DNA from: Bacteroidales bacterium
Lineage (GTDB): Bacteria; Bacteroidota; Bacteroidia; Bacteroidales; F082
Direction of reading: 5' to 3'
DNA: 64,000 nt
NCBI GenBank assembly: GCA_016936355.1
Contig: JAFGYB010000010.1
Span: 61,556-125,555 of the forward strand
A model generated the notes under the pieces. It had not been told where the DNA came from, did no database searches, and saw nothing but the letters and a program-made list of their open reading frames with translations. Every line of letters begins with the position of its first letter. Within the stretch, counting starts at the first letter, position 1. The position numbers were made by a program, and so were the translations under genes. This document shows, in pieces, positions 15,671-26,500 of this stretch.

Positions 15671-18130
15671 ATGTGGGCATTATACAAAAAAGAAATACGG
15701 GGCTTTCTGACTTCAGTAACCGGATGGGTGGTGTTGGGGATATTTCTGGTGGTAACCGGACTTTTTCTGTGGGTGCTCCCGTCCGGAATGAATATTCCCG
15801 AAGGCGGATATGCTAATGTAAACGGGCTCTTCCAACTGGCTCCCTTTGTTTTCCTGTTCCTGATTCCTGCGGTTACTATGCATAGTTTTTCCGATGAGAT
15901 CAGTTCGGGAACCATGGAATTGCTGCTCACGAAACCCCTGAGTGATACCCGGATTATATTGAGTAAATATTTTGCTCAGTTTACGCTTGTTTTGCTTGCC
16001 TTATTGCCAACACTGATTTATTATTTCTCTGTTTATCAGCTGGCCTATCCTGTGGGGAATGTGGATTCGGGCGGATACTGGGGTTCCTACATCGGCCTGA
16101 TCTTTCTGGCTGCATCCTTTGCTGCGGTGGGAGTTTTTTCTTCTTCCCTTTCAGGGAACCAGATCATCTCCTTTCTTCTGGCAGTAGTGATCAGCGCTTT
16201 TCTGTATCTGGGATTTAGTTTCATCGGACCGTTTTTTGGCAACAACGAATACACCATCGAACTGCTGGGGATCAGTGCCCATTACCAGTCCATCAGCCGG
16301 GGGGTGATCGACACCAGAGATGTGCTTTACTTTCTAAGCATCCTTACTCTGTTTCTCTACCTCACAAAATTTGTTTTGTCCCGAAGAAAATGGTCCAGCA
16401 AAGCTTCTGCCCCGGGCAAAAAGATCAAAAGACAGAATCAGTTGCAATTGTTGTTCTTTCTGGTCTTGCTGCTGGTCGCGAACTGGTTGGCATCAGTGTT
16501 TTACACCCGCATTGACCTGACTTCCGACAAGCGGTTTACACTGTCGTCGGCTACCCGCCACCTTTTGGAGAAGATGAATCACCCGGCTCAGTTTACCGTT
16601 TACCTGAAAGGAAATTTCCCGGCCGGTTTTCAGCGCCTGGAAAGGGAAACAAAAGAAATGCTGGAAGAATTCAGAGCGTATAACCACCGCATCCGTTTTA
16701 CCTTTGTGAACCCATCTGCTTCGTCCAATCCGAAGACCAGAGAACGCATGTACCAGCAGCTCGTTTCTCAGGGACTGAATCCCACCAACCTTCAGGTGAA
16801 AACCAAATCGGGTCTTCAGCAACAACTTATTTTTCCCGGTGCTCTTGTTTCCTACAACGGGAAAAGCCTGCCCTTGTCGTTACTGGAAAATCAAATCAAT
16901 GTACCCCCTGAAGAAGTACTGAACCATTCGGTGGAAAACCTCGAATATTTGTTTGCCGAGGCACTGTACCGGCTCATGCAAAAACAAAAGCCTTCGGTGG
17001 GCTGGGTTCAGGGACAGGGAGAACTGAAAGGAAAAGAAGTTGCCGACATCCGGCAGACTTTGGGGCAGGAATATCATTTTACCGATACGCCCCTGACCAA
17101 TCATTCCGAATCCACGCTGCTGAAAAAAGAAAAGGACAGCATCGTACCGGCTTACCAGGTACTGATCGTGGCCAAACCCACAAAAAAATTCACAGAACAG
17201 GAAAAATTTGCACTGGATCAGTACCTCATGTATGGGGGTAAGATATTGTGGTTCGTGGATCCCGTGCTGGCCAGTATGGACAGCATCCGCTCTTCCCGAT
17301 CCGAAGAAACCGTAGCCATTGACCGGGGACTGGGAATTCAGGAATTGTTATTCCGATATGGTATTCGTCTGAACAAGGACCTTATTATGGATCTGAATGC
17401 CACTACAATTCCAGTAAAAACAGGAGAAATGGGCAGTCAGGCTCAGATAAAGATGCTGCCCTGGTATTATTTCCCGCTCGTCACCCCTCAATCCAACAAC
17501 CCCATTGTCCGTAACCTGAACAGTATTCAGATGCAGTTTGTCAGCAGTATCGACACACTGGCTGTGAAAGGTATCCGAAAGACCATCCTGTTAAAGTCGT
17601 CGCCCTACACCGGTATCGAAGACATTCCGGGTATCGTCAGTCTGGCTATTTTAAGAGAGAATCCCAATACACAATTCTTCCGCGGACCGGGAAAAGCGGT
17701 GGCTGTTTTGCTCGAGGGGCATTTCCCATCAGATTATACCAACCGGGTGGTCAGCGACATACTGCAGCCGGGGATCCCGTTTCGAAACAGGAGCAAACCC
17801 ACAACAATGATTGTGGTATCAGACGGAGATGTGTTGAGGAACCAGCTTCAGATACCGGGGAAAACGCCGCTACCGCTCGGGTACGACCAGTTCAACGGAA
17901 CCACTTATGGAAACAAACAACTGGTACTGAATGCCCTCAGTTACCTCACGGAAGGTCCTGAGTTGCTTTCGCTGCGATCCCGCGAACTGAAACTCAGAAT
18001 GCTGGACAAAACAAAGGTCAACAACCAGTTGTTAAAATGGCAACTCATCAACCTGTTGGTCCCGTTGCTTTATCTGGTAGTGCTTACCCTGATTTTCGTC
18101 TGGATCAGAAAAAGAAAATTCGGACGATAA
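15671..18130 (+). CDS. gldFG: GldF-GldG fusion, gliding/type IX-linked ABC transporter permease and extracytoplasmic subunit
   Basis: An 819-residue protein. Residues 1-240 match GldF: MWALYKKEIRGFLTS, then six membrane helices of an ABC-2 permease with ISSGTMELLLTKPLSD. After a basic linker (about 240-258), residues 260-819 match GldG: one membrane helix, YTRIDLTSDKRFTLS, a large periplasmic domain, and a final helix (about 790-812) before IRKRKFGR. In Flavobacterium johnsoniae GldA, GldF and GldG are separate and form one transporter required for gliding. No gldA ATPase is in the window. The fusion is clean, with no stop or frameshift at the junction near base 16420. Confidence 0.88.
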   Translation: MWALYKKEIRGFLTSVTGWVVLGIFLVVTGLFLWVLPSGMNIPEGGYANVNGLFQLAPFVFLFLIPAVTMHSFSDEISSGTMELLLTKPLSDTRIILSKYFAQFTLVLLALLPTLIYYFSVYQLAYPVGNVDSGGYWGSYIGLIFLAASFAAVGVFSSSLSGNQIISFLLAVVISAFLYLGFSFIGPFFGNNEYTIELLGISAHYQSISRGVIDTRDVLYFLSILTLFLYLTKFVLSRRKWSSKASAPGKKIKRQNQLQLLFFLVLLLVANWLASVFYTRIDLTSDKRFTLSSATRHLLEKMNHPAQFTVYLKGNFPAGFQRLERETKEMLEEFRAYNHRIRFTFVNPSASSNPKTRERMYQQLVSQGLNPTNLQVKTKSGLQQQLIFPGALVSYNGKSLPLSLLENQINVPPEEVLNHSVENLEYLFAEALYRLMQKQKPSVGWVQGQGELKGKEVADIRQTLGQEYHFTDTPLTNHSESTLLKKEKDSIVPAYQVLIVAKPTKKFTEQEKFALDQYLMYGGKILWFVDPVLASMDSIRSSRSEETVAIDRGLGIQELLFRYGIRLNKDLIMDLNATTIPVKTGEMGSQAQIKMLPWYYFPLVTPQSNNPIVRNLNSIQMQFVSSIDTLAVKGIRKTILLKSSPYTGIEDIPGIVSLAILRENPNTQFFRGPGKAVAVLLEGHFPSDYTNRVVSDILQPGIPFRNRSKPTTMIVVSDGDVLRNQLQIPGKTPLPLGYDQFNGTTYGNKQLVLNALSYLTEGPELLSLRSRELKLRMLDKTKVNNQLLKWQLINLLVPLLYLVVLTLIFVWIRKRKFGR

Positions 18131-20194
18131 TTACTTCAGCAATCCCTTAAAATAATCGTACAGATCACTTTGAGAGCGTACCTGCTGTTCTCCGTTTTTG
18201 GGTTTCTTGTAGCCGTTATATACCGGATTGCTGTTGATGCAGCGGGCTTTAACGTTGTCGCTCAGCTGGGTTTGCAACATCAGCATCAGTTCCTTTTGAA
18301 TGTCTTTATCGTAAATCGGACAATAAATTTCAAACCGGTGATCGAAATTGCGCATCATCCAGTCCGCCGATGAGATAAAGTATTCAGGATTCCCTGCATT
18401 GGCAAACACAAAAATTCGGGAGTGTTCCAGATAGCGATCAATATGGCCGATAATCTGAATATTTTCACTGTACCCGGGAATTCCGGGCACCAGTACACAG
18501 ATCCCCCGGCAAATGATCTTGATCTTCACCCCGGCACGCGAAGCAGCCACCAGTTTTTGAACGATGGTTTTGTCCACCAGGTTGTTCAGTTTGATAATCA
18601 CCCAGGCTTCCAGTCCTTTTTTTACGTTCCGGATCTCCCGGTTCAGCAGCTTTACTGTTTTATCCCGCAAATGATAAGGGGCTACCAGCAAGTGCTTAAA
18701 CGCCGGAGGGGTGTAAGGCGACTCAAACAAATGGAACAGCATATCCACTTCGCGGGCAATTTTCTGGTTAGCGGTAAACAGGCTTTCGTCTGCATAGACC
18801 CGGGCAGTGGATTCGTTGAAGTTACCCGTACTGATGTTGGTATAAAACACATTTCTCCCGCCTTCTTTTCTGCGGATCAGCATCAACTTGGCATGTACCT
18901 TATAACCGGGTAAATTCTTGATAATCTTCACCCCTTCTTCGCTCAGACGTTCGGCCCAGTAAATATTGGCCTTTTCATCGAAACGTGCCTGAATTTCCAG
19001 AAATACCGTCACATATTTTCCGTTTCGGGCAGCGTTGATCAGCGCATTGATCACCTTGGAATCGCGGGCCGCCCGGTAAAATGTCATTTTGATGGCCTTC
19101 ACCTTGGGATCAATGGATGCTTCCCGCAACAAATCAATCAGATAATCGAACGATTGATACGGATAATGCAACATCACATCCTTTTGCCGGATCACTTCAA
19201 ACAAGCTGTTGGCCTTTGACAGAACCGGGTGTTTCAGAGGTTTGCGCGGGGGATAAAGCATTTCCTTATTGCCGATGTTGGGAAACGACATGAAATCCCT
19301 GAAATTATGATAACGTCCCCCGCCCCGGAGGCTGTCTTCTTCCGAAATCTTGAGCTTCTTCATCAGAAAATCGAGTAGGGTTCTCGGAATCTCCTTGTCA
19401 TAAACAAAACGTACAGGGAACCCTTTGCTCCTTTTTTTCAGACTTTCGGTCATCAGTTCGTAGAAGCTCTTGGAAATATCATTGTCAATGTCCAGCTCAG
19501 CATCCCGGGTAATTTTGACCGTATAGGCTTCAAAACTGTCGTATCCCAACGGACGGAACATGTCCCCCAGACTGTACCGGATTACGTCATCGAGCATCAT
19601 CACAAAACGCTTCTCTCCTTCATCGGGAAGCAGGACAAACCGCGGCAGCGAATCCGTGGGCACTTCCAGCAAGGCATAGTCGTCTTTTTGTTCTCCGGTG
19701 GAATCATGCAGTACAACCGCCAGGTAAATAAACTTATCGCGCAACAATTCGGGACTGTGCAGGTTTTTGATCATGATGGGAAACAACTGGGAATGCACTT
19801 CTTCGTGAAAATATTGCAACACAAAAGCCCCCTGCCGATCGGTCACTTCTGTCTCATCCACGAAAAAAATGTGATTCTTTTCAAGCCCTTTTTTAATTTC
19901 CTGGAACGTGGCATTAAAGTTCTTTTCCTGTTCCTCCACCATGGAAACTACCTCTTTCAGGATCTGACGTGGACGGTAACTAAATTCCTGATCGCCCGAA
20001 GCGCCCATTTTGATCATACGCCGCAAGGTTGCCACACGAACCCGGAAAAATTCATCCCGGTTGTTGGAAAAAATACCCAGAAAGCGCAGCCGTTCCACCA
20101 ACGGTGTATTTCGGTCCATAGCCTCCTGTAATACCCGTTCATTGAACTGAAGCCACGATACCTCACGATTGATCGTTTTTACCGGTTGAGCCAT
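18131..20194 (-). CDS. ppk1: Polyphosphate kinase 1
   Basis: A 687-residue PPK1, which reversibly makes polyphosphate from ATP. The N-terminal domain opens INREVSWLQFNERVLQEA. The catalytic core includes MTFYRAARDSKVINALI, and YKVHAKLMLI places the phosphorylated His at residue 434. A second conserved region contains RHSRIFVFANAG-like sequence (EHSRIFVFANAGNPEYFISSADWM is split here at EHSRIFVF and SSADWMMRN). Length is usual. The stop directly abuts the gldFG stop, and a -7 element lies 44 bases upstream. No exopolyphosphatase neighbour is seen. Confidence 0.96.
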   Translation of the reverse strand: MAQPVKTINREVSWLQFNERVLQEAMDRNTPLVERLRFLGIFSNNRDEFFRVRVATLRRMIKMGASGDQEFSYRPRQILKEVVSMVEEQEKNFNATFQEIKKGLEKNHIFFVDETEVTDRQGAFVLQYFHEEVHSQLFPIMIKNLHSPELLRDKFIYLAVVLHDSTGEQKDDYALLEVPTDSLPRFVLLPDEGEKRFVMMLDDVIRYSLGDMFRPLGYDSFEAYTVKITRDAELDIDNDISKSFYELMTESLKKRSKGFPVRFVYDKEIPRTLLDFLMKKLKISEEDSLRGGGRYHNFRDFMSFPNIGNKEMLYPPRKPLKHPVLSKANSLFEVIRQKDVMLHYPYQSFDYLIDLLREASIDPKVKAIKMTFYRAARDSKVINALINAARNGKYVTVFLEIQARFDEKANIYWAERLSEEGVKIIKNLPGYKVHAKLMLIRRKEGGRNVFYTNISTGNFNESTARVYADESLFTANQKIAREVDMLFHLFESPYTPPAFKHLLVAPYHLRDKTVKLLNREIRNVKKGLEAWVIIKLNNLVDKTIVQKLVAASRAGVKIKIICRGICVLVPGIPGYSENIQIIGHIDRYLEHSRIFVFANAGNPEYFISSADWMMRNFDHRFEIYCPIYDKDIQKELMLMLQTQLSDNVKARCINSNPVYNGYKKPKNGEQQVRSQSDLYDYFKGLLK

Positions 20195-20238
20195 ACGAAG
20201 TTAGTTTGATGATTATTAGAATTAGAACAAGCGTACTG

Positions 20239-20246
20239 CAAATGTA
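20239..20246 (-). promoter_or_regulatory. -7 promoter element (TACATTTG) for ppk1
   Basis: Exact minus-strand match, 44 bases upstream of the ppk1 start. Confidence 0.55.
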
Positions 20247-20337
20247 ATGGAAATCTAATTTCCTCCTGAAGGAGACAGCAGAAACAGCCAAATAGGATAA
20301 CTTATGTTTTCGATCAAGCAGTTGTAAGCAATCAAAG

Positions 20338-20438
20338 TTTAATTCTGATCCCGATTGATCGGGAGTGAGTATCTGCTATCGTAAAGGTACCTTTCATTCA
20401 GAATCTCAGGTCGTCCTTCGGCCTCCTCTGAGTTAAAC
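20338..20438. repeat. Dispersed palindromic repeat, family B, copy 1
   Basis: A 101-base unit bounded by imperfect inverted ends (GTTTAATTCTG and CTGAGTTAAAC). It has inner hairpins, including CCCGAT-TG-ATCGGG. It is matched in inverse orientation at 30472-30587, and its first half recurs at 32006-32043. It fills the 259-base gap between ppk1 and the helicase gene. Confidence 0.8.
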
Positions 20439-20453
20439 TGTTTTTGAAAAACC

Positions 20454-23400
20454 CTACACAACCACAACCTCCACCTCCTCATTCAGGTAAATCAGCAGTT
20501 TTTGGATCTCATGGTAGCCCAGCCGGGCAAATACGGAAGCGTAGCCTTCCATCTGCTTTGTATGCTCCGGTTTCTTTTCACCGGTCTTATAATCCAGGAG
20601 GGTTAATGTATTGTCAGCAATCACCACCCGGTCGGGGCGCAGAATCCGGTTCGTTTCGCTGTCCCTCAGCTCCGTCTCGGTTTTGATAATACTTCCCTCT
20701 CTGAAAAAGAGACTAACCTGCGGATGGTGCACCACCTTCTCCAGCAAGCTCCTGATCTGAACGGATTCTTCCTGATCCACCAACCCCGATGTACTGTATT
20801 CAGCCACTACCCTGTCGATGTCTGTAGAATGCTTAATTTTCGACAACATATCATGCACCAGATTTCCGTATACCCTCGGGGTTGTTTTACCGAGAGCCTC
20901 CCAGTAACTCTCTTCCACCGGTGCCAGTACCATGTGTTCATACCACGGACCGGTTACGAATTGCAGCTCATCAGTTTCTTCCAACGGTTGGGATTCCTGA
21001 GCTGCCACCGGAAATTCATTCACCTCGCCAAAAGAATACCGGTTCGTTCCGTCTTCCCAGATTCCCTGATTCTGCAGTACCTGTTTCACCAGTTTGGAGA
21101 ACTGATCACCTTGTTTCTCCCTGGAATGACACAGGATGTGTAGTCCGTCCACCGGTCGTGTAAACGCCACATACACCAGATTCAGATAGTCCAGTTGTGA
21201 CTTGTTTTTTTCGTATTCAAAAACATTGCCCAGACCGATTAATTCCAGCGGGCTAGCGATCTTCAGGAGCGCCCGGTCCAGCTTTTCCGTTTCCTGAAAA
21301 TCCACGGGCACCCACAACTGATCTTTTGTCAGATCATTTTTATACTGATACAGATCGGCAATGACTACCCCGAATTTCAATCCTTTGGCCTTATGGGCCG
21401 TCATCACCTGAACGGCATCCTGTCCCTCAGGCATCACCAGGCTCAGCGAACTGCTCTTATCCTGCCACAGCAGCAAAAATTCTTCCAGGGAATGATAAAC
21501 CGTCTTTTTCTGTTGCACAAAATCCAGGAAAAACTGCAAAAAAAGATCCGTATGATCCGGCTGTACAATATGACGGATGCCTTCCAGTGCCATTTCAAAA
21601 ACAGAATATTGCATCAGTTGATGACGTTTCGGAAGTTCAGGAGCCAGTCTTTCTGTGACCCATTGCAAATAATCGGTTTCCTGACGGGCTTGCAAAAACA
21701 AATCCGTCAGTTCATTCTGACGGCGACGATCCGGGAGATAAGCCGACAAAAATTCCACAAGGGCCAATTGATTGGTGCCCTCAGAAATCAAACCGAGGAA
21801 CGCCACAACCGTCCGAACCGAAGGGGCTGCAGTCAGTTTCAACGAATCGGAGGATAATACTGGAATCCCTACAGAAAGCAAATGAGATGCTATTTCCAGT
21901 CCCGTAGAGTTGGTCCGGGTCAGCACACAAATATCCCGTAACGGATAATTTTTGGCCGTAAGCTCCCGCACCGTTTCTTCAATCTTCATCAGCCGGTGTT
22001 CCGAAATTTCCTCCTTTTGGCTGTATTCCATGAATTCGATAGAAACCCAGCCTCCCTCCTTTTTCTTTGGGGGCAGTTCCTGTTCATGATCCGCATAGAC
22101 CGAAGCAAAGTCTTCTCCCAACACGAAAGAAACGGAATCAAAAAACCGGTTGTTGAAGCCGATGATTTCTTCACGGGAACGGTAATTTACGTTCAGCTGC
22201 TTTTCGTTGTACTGGGCTTCCAGTACCGACTGACGCTGTATGTCTTCAGGCGTTTCAGCAGGAGGATACAGTTCAGGCAACCGGGCAAACAACTCCATTT
22301 CCCCGTTTCGGAACCTATAGATGGCCTGTTTGGCATCGCCTACAACCATATTGAACTGCCCGTTGGCCAGCGATTCTTCCAGCAAAGGGAGAAGGTTTTT
22401 CCATTGCAGGACCGAAGTATCCTGAAATTCGTCGATCAGAAAATGGCGGTACCGGTACCCGGTTCGCTCATAGATAAAAGGCACCGGCTGGCCGGCAATT
22501 TCTTCGTGAATACGCTTGTTGAATTCAGAGATGTGCACTTTCTGTGTTTGATCCGTAAACACCTTGAAAACCCGCTGTATTTCGCGAATCAAAGCCAGCT
22601 CATAAATATTCTGATACACCAGTCGCCGGGTAGTGTATGCTTTGCCCAGTTCCATCAGTTGGGTGATCAGGTTTCGCAACTCCGGAGCCAGCGCATCCAT
22701 AACTGACTGAACAGAAGCAGTAACCGATTTTCCGTACCACTTGTCTGCATCAATAGCCTGCTGAACATAAGTATTTACTTTCAAACCTTCCGTCTTCTGA
22801 AAGGCAGAACCGTCCTGTATCTTGGTCAGATATCCGGGAACCCCCTTGCTTCCGTAATGAAAATTCCCTGCTTCCAGTCCGTTGTCAGTGATCAGTTGCA
22901 ACGCGTTGCCGGCTATCTTTTGCATCTTTCCTCTGATGGTTTGCAGCGAACTTTGCAGTTTTTTAATGATCTCCGTAAAATCAGACGGCGAAAGGGCTGT
23001 CAGCTTTTTCACTTCATCAAAGCCTTCTTCTTTCAGTTGCTTCTTGATGAACTCGGTCAGGTTGCGGGTGGGATCATAGGCTTTATCCTCTTCGATCTGC
23101 GAAAGCACATAACGGGTCAGAATCTCAGTTAGGGAAGGATTGTTGCCCACCTGCTCGTACAACGATTCCAGGATGAAAGGGATCAGCTCATCCTCATCGA
23201 TCACCACTTCAAACCCCTGGGGCAGCTTCAGATCGTTGGCAAAAGCACGGACCAGCTGATGAACAAATGAGTCGATGGTGCTCACGGCAAATTCGTCGTA
23301 CTGATGTAAAATCAGCGAAAGCAACCGGTCGGCACGGTCCTTCAGCTCCACACCGGAAAGGCCCGTTGCCAAAGCCAGGTGCGCTTCCATATCCTCATCC

Positions 23401-23597
23401 AGTGCACCGTTGGATAATTCCCGTAAGATATCCAGAATACGGTTTTTCAGTTCGTTGGCTGCCTTGTTGGTAAAAGTGACGGCCAGTACATGCCGGAAGG
23501 CACCGGGATTAACCAGCGTGATTTTTAGGTATTCGTTTACCAGGGTAGTGGTTTTACCCGATCCGGCCGACGATTTATACACCAGAAAGTTTTTCAT
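20454..23597 (-). CDS. UvrD-family helicase-nuclease, AddA/RecB-like
   Basis: A 1047-residue DNA double-strand-break processing enzyme. Walker A is SSAGSGKTT (about 8-16), followed by VTFTNKAANELKNRI (motif Ia). Walker B is FLIDEFQDTS, then VGDAKQAIYRFRNGE, LNVNYRSREEI (motif IV region), MTAHKAKGLKFGVV (motif V) and VYVAFTRP (motif VI). The C-terminal PD-(D/E)XK nuclease keeps RPDRVV and LLDYKTG (Asp1002, Lys1004). The usual AddB-type partner is not next to it; a TamB gene is, with a 4-base overlap. It may act with a partner encoded elsewhere. Confidence 0.88.
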   Translation of the reverse strand: MKNFLVYKSSAGSGKTTTLVNEYLKITLVNPGAFRHVLAVTFTNKAANELKNRILDILRELSNGALDEDMEAHLALATGLSGVELKDRADRLLSLILHQYDEFAVSTIDSFVHQLVRAFANDLKLPQGFEVVIDEDELIPFILESLYEQVGNNPSLTEILTRYVLSQIEEDKAYDPTRNLTEFIKKQLKEEGFDEVKKLTALSPSDFTEIIKKLQSSLQTIRGKMQKIAGNALQLITDNGLEAGNFHYGSKGVPGYLTKIQDGSAFQKTEGLKVNTYVQQAIDADKWYGKSVTASVQSVMDALAPELRNLITQLMELGKAYTTRRLVYQNIYELALIREIQRVFKVFTDQTQKVHISEFNKRIHEEIAGQPVPFIYERTGYRYRHFLIDEFQDTSVLQWKNLLPLLEESLANGQFNMVVGDAKQAIYRFRNGEMELFARLPELYPPAETPEDIQRQSVLEAQYNEKQLNVNYRSREEIIGFNNRFFDSVSFVLGEDFASVYADHEQELPPKKKEGGWVSIEFMEYSQKEEISEHRLMKIEETVRELTAKNYPLRDICVLTRTNSTGLEIASHLLSVGIPVLSSDSLKLTAAPSVRTVVAFLGLISEGTNQLALVEFLSAYLPDRRRQNELTDLFLQARQETDYLQWVTERLAPELPKRHQLMQYSVFEMALEGIRHIVQPDHTDLFLQFFLDFVQQKKTVYHSLEEFLLLWQDKSSSLSLVMPEGQDAVQVMTAHKAKGLKFGVVIADLYQYKNDLTKDQLWVPVDFQETEKLDRALLKIASPLELIGLGNVFEYEKNKSQLDYLNLVYVAFTRPVDGLHILCHSREKQGDQFSKLVKQVLQNQGIWEDGTNRYSFGEVNEFPVAAQESQPLEETDELQFVTGPWYEHMVLAPVEESYWEALGKTTPRVYGNLVHDMLSKIKHSTDIDRVVAEYSTSGLVDQEESVQIRSLLEKVVHHPQVSLFFREGSIIKTETELRDSETNRILRPDRVVIADNTLTLLDYKTGEKKPEHTKQMEGYASVFARLGYHEIQKLLIYLNEEVEVVVV

Positions 23598-26500
23598 TGG
23601 GCGGGTTTTTGGGTGGTTTGATCCTCCGCCTTGTCTTTCTTCTTCTTTTTCTTGTCGGGAACCGGTTTTTTCTTCCTACCGAATAACTCGGCAAGATTGT
23701 CGAACGATTTCCTGTAAGCAATACCTACCCCCTGTGTGTAAGGCGAAATTTTATCGTAATTGCTGTAATAATACCACGAGTTCACATTGGAATGGTTGTA
23801 GACTTTCAGCAGCCAGCGACCGTCTTTGGTCAGCTTGTAGCCAATGTCCACATCGCCCACCAGATTAGACGCCTGCCGGTTTTGCCGGTCGTACGACATG
23901 CCGAAATTGCCGTTGATCATCAACCGGTTGTCGAACAGCTGAGTGGAAAGCGCCACATCAAATTCTTCCTTCGAAATGTTATCGCCGGGCTTATAATTCA
24001 GCCCCACATCAAAGTCTTTGCTAATCCGCGACAGCAAACTGCTCAGCTGATTGCTCAGGATTTTGTAATACGACGAGGTCAGATCTACTTTCACGGCATC
24101 GCTCATGGTAAAGGTTCCCAACACCAGCAGAGAGATCATTTCCTGGTTCATCAACGCCTGGTTTGTGGTATCCAGCTGGGCATAGACCTGTCGCCGCATG
24201 TCGGGGTCCATGTCCGGGAACGTAATCTGGAAACTGATTTCCGGATTGAACAATTCGTGTGACAACACTACATAACAGTTCACATTCACCCGGTTTTTAT
24301 AAGCCGCTGTTGAGTCAATGGTCAGCCCAAGGGTACTCAGGTCGGCTTTTAACTTATACAGCCCTTTGATATTCACCGTGGCCTTGTACGGATCGCCCGA
24401 CCACGAAATACGACCGCCTTTCACCAGCTCCAGGTGCTTCCGAACAAAATCCCCCAGCGTGAAGTTCAGCGATCCTTTGTCCACAATATAATCACCGGCC
24501 AGGTTCACATCTCCTGCCGAATTCAGGTTCAGGTTCAATTCCCCTTCGCCCTGCGACTCAATGGTACCCATAGCCGACGGCAGATAGATCTTCAGGTTGG
24601 CTGAGGGTCGTACCCCCATATTCAAATTGATCTGGTACTGGCTTTGAGAAGGGGCCGGCAGATTCAGTACGGTTTCTTTCTTCTTGTTCTTAACGGTATC
24701 TTTGGGTTGTTCAAACACAATAAAGTCCTTATCCGACAACTCGGTACTGTAATCGAGGGGCAACACCACCGACGTACCGTTGTCCGACTGCACATTCAGA
24801 TCCAGTGTAATGTTGTCGAGCGGTCCGGTGATATCCACCTTTCCGGAAGCAAAAGCCGTTCCGAAATAGACATCATCGGGGCGCTGATTTGTGTTGAAAA
24901 ACAGCAGCCGGTTGGTGGTCAGATGAACATCCAATGCCGGGTCACGGAAGTAATGAAACAGTAACTTACCCTGCAATTCACCGTAATTTCCCAGCGTATC
25001 GTATACCCTGAACTTGCCGAAATCGATGTAATTCTTATTGAACACAAACTGATTGTGGTAAAAAGAATATTTGGTATTCAGGTAGTTGACTACCATCGAT
25101 ACCGTATCCAGCGAAACGGCTCCGGTTAATTCCGGCTGACGGAAACTACCGGTCAGGTGTACCTTACCGGTTGCTTTTCCTTTTAAGTTCGTAACATATT
25201 CCCGGAGGAACCGGTTGGCTCCGCGCAACTTCATTTGATCAAACGTTCCCGTAAGATCAAATTGATTCTGGTTGCGGTACGGGTAATAAAATCCGTCCAA
25301 ACCAAAGTTTCGCGCCGGAAATACGGTTTTGTTGATCACTTGTGCTTTGATAAACGCCGAATTATTCACATTGTCCCACGTACTCAGCACATAGGCAGTA
25401 CCCATGGGCGAACGGTTCAGCGAAAGTTTGTCTACCGTAAGATTGGCCACCGGTGAATACCCTTCCCCTCTCTTCGACAGGTTGACATAGCCGTTCAGGG
25501 TACCGCTCAGGTCAAAACCCAGGTACTTCCACAACAAAGCCAGGTTGGACAAATTCCAGTTACGGAATGACACCTCCAGCGAATCGCCCGTGTGCTCGGG
25601 AACCGTGCCCTGAAACAACACCTGCGACTGCCCCCCGTTTACCAGGAAATGCTCGAATTTCCAACTGTTGTTCTTGCGGATCATCCGGTTGCGCGGGTCC
25701 ATATGCCACAAGGTGTCGTTCACATATACCTTCGATTTACTGATGCGCAAAAGATCGGTACTGTCGCCCTGCACATAATAGCCATCCACCCGTCCGGTGT
25801 TTCTCCACTGGCTTTTCAGATTTTTCCAGTTCATGCCGAAATTCAGTGTATCGCTATCCATCCGCATGTTCATCGCCAGACTGTCCATACCAAAAACCGA
25901 TTTATCGGTATGGGTACTGTCTTTCAGGATCAGATGTCTGATCCGGTATTCCACATTCAGCGCCTTATTTTGCGACCGTACCTGAAAACGGTTGTCTTTC
26001 ATATCGATGCCCTGATAACTGATGTCGCTGGCATATGCCCGGGCAAAGACAGACGGATGCCGGAAATTCATGGAAGCTTCAAAAAAGGCATCGCGACTAA
26101 TGCTGAGCCCGGGTACAAACTGCTCCCCGATGAGCTCCGGTTTCAACAGCCTGAGTTTAAACAGCAAATTATTCGACCGATAGGAACCGATCAGTGTGTC
26201 CTCGTGAATGCCTGCATAGTACTGATGAAACAGATGCGGGAGAATGGTGCCCAGTTCCGTCACCTCGTAGTCTCCCGACAATTCCCAGTTCATAATATCG
26301 GAGCGGAAGCTGATGATCTGGTCGTGCAGGTTTCGGGCTTTACTGACAATAATATCTTCCACAGGGTAGGTCTGTTTGCCAAACTGAAGATCTGTATTTT
26401 TCATGTGGATAAACCCTGCCAGCTGAGTCAGATTGTTCCCTGTGAAATGGATCGTCGCCCGGGTTTTCAGATGGAAATTCTTTTCGTTCCACCAGTTCAG

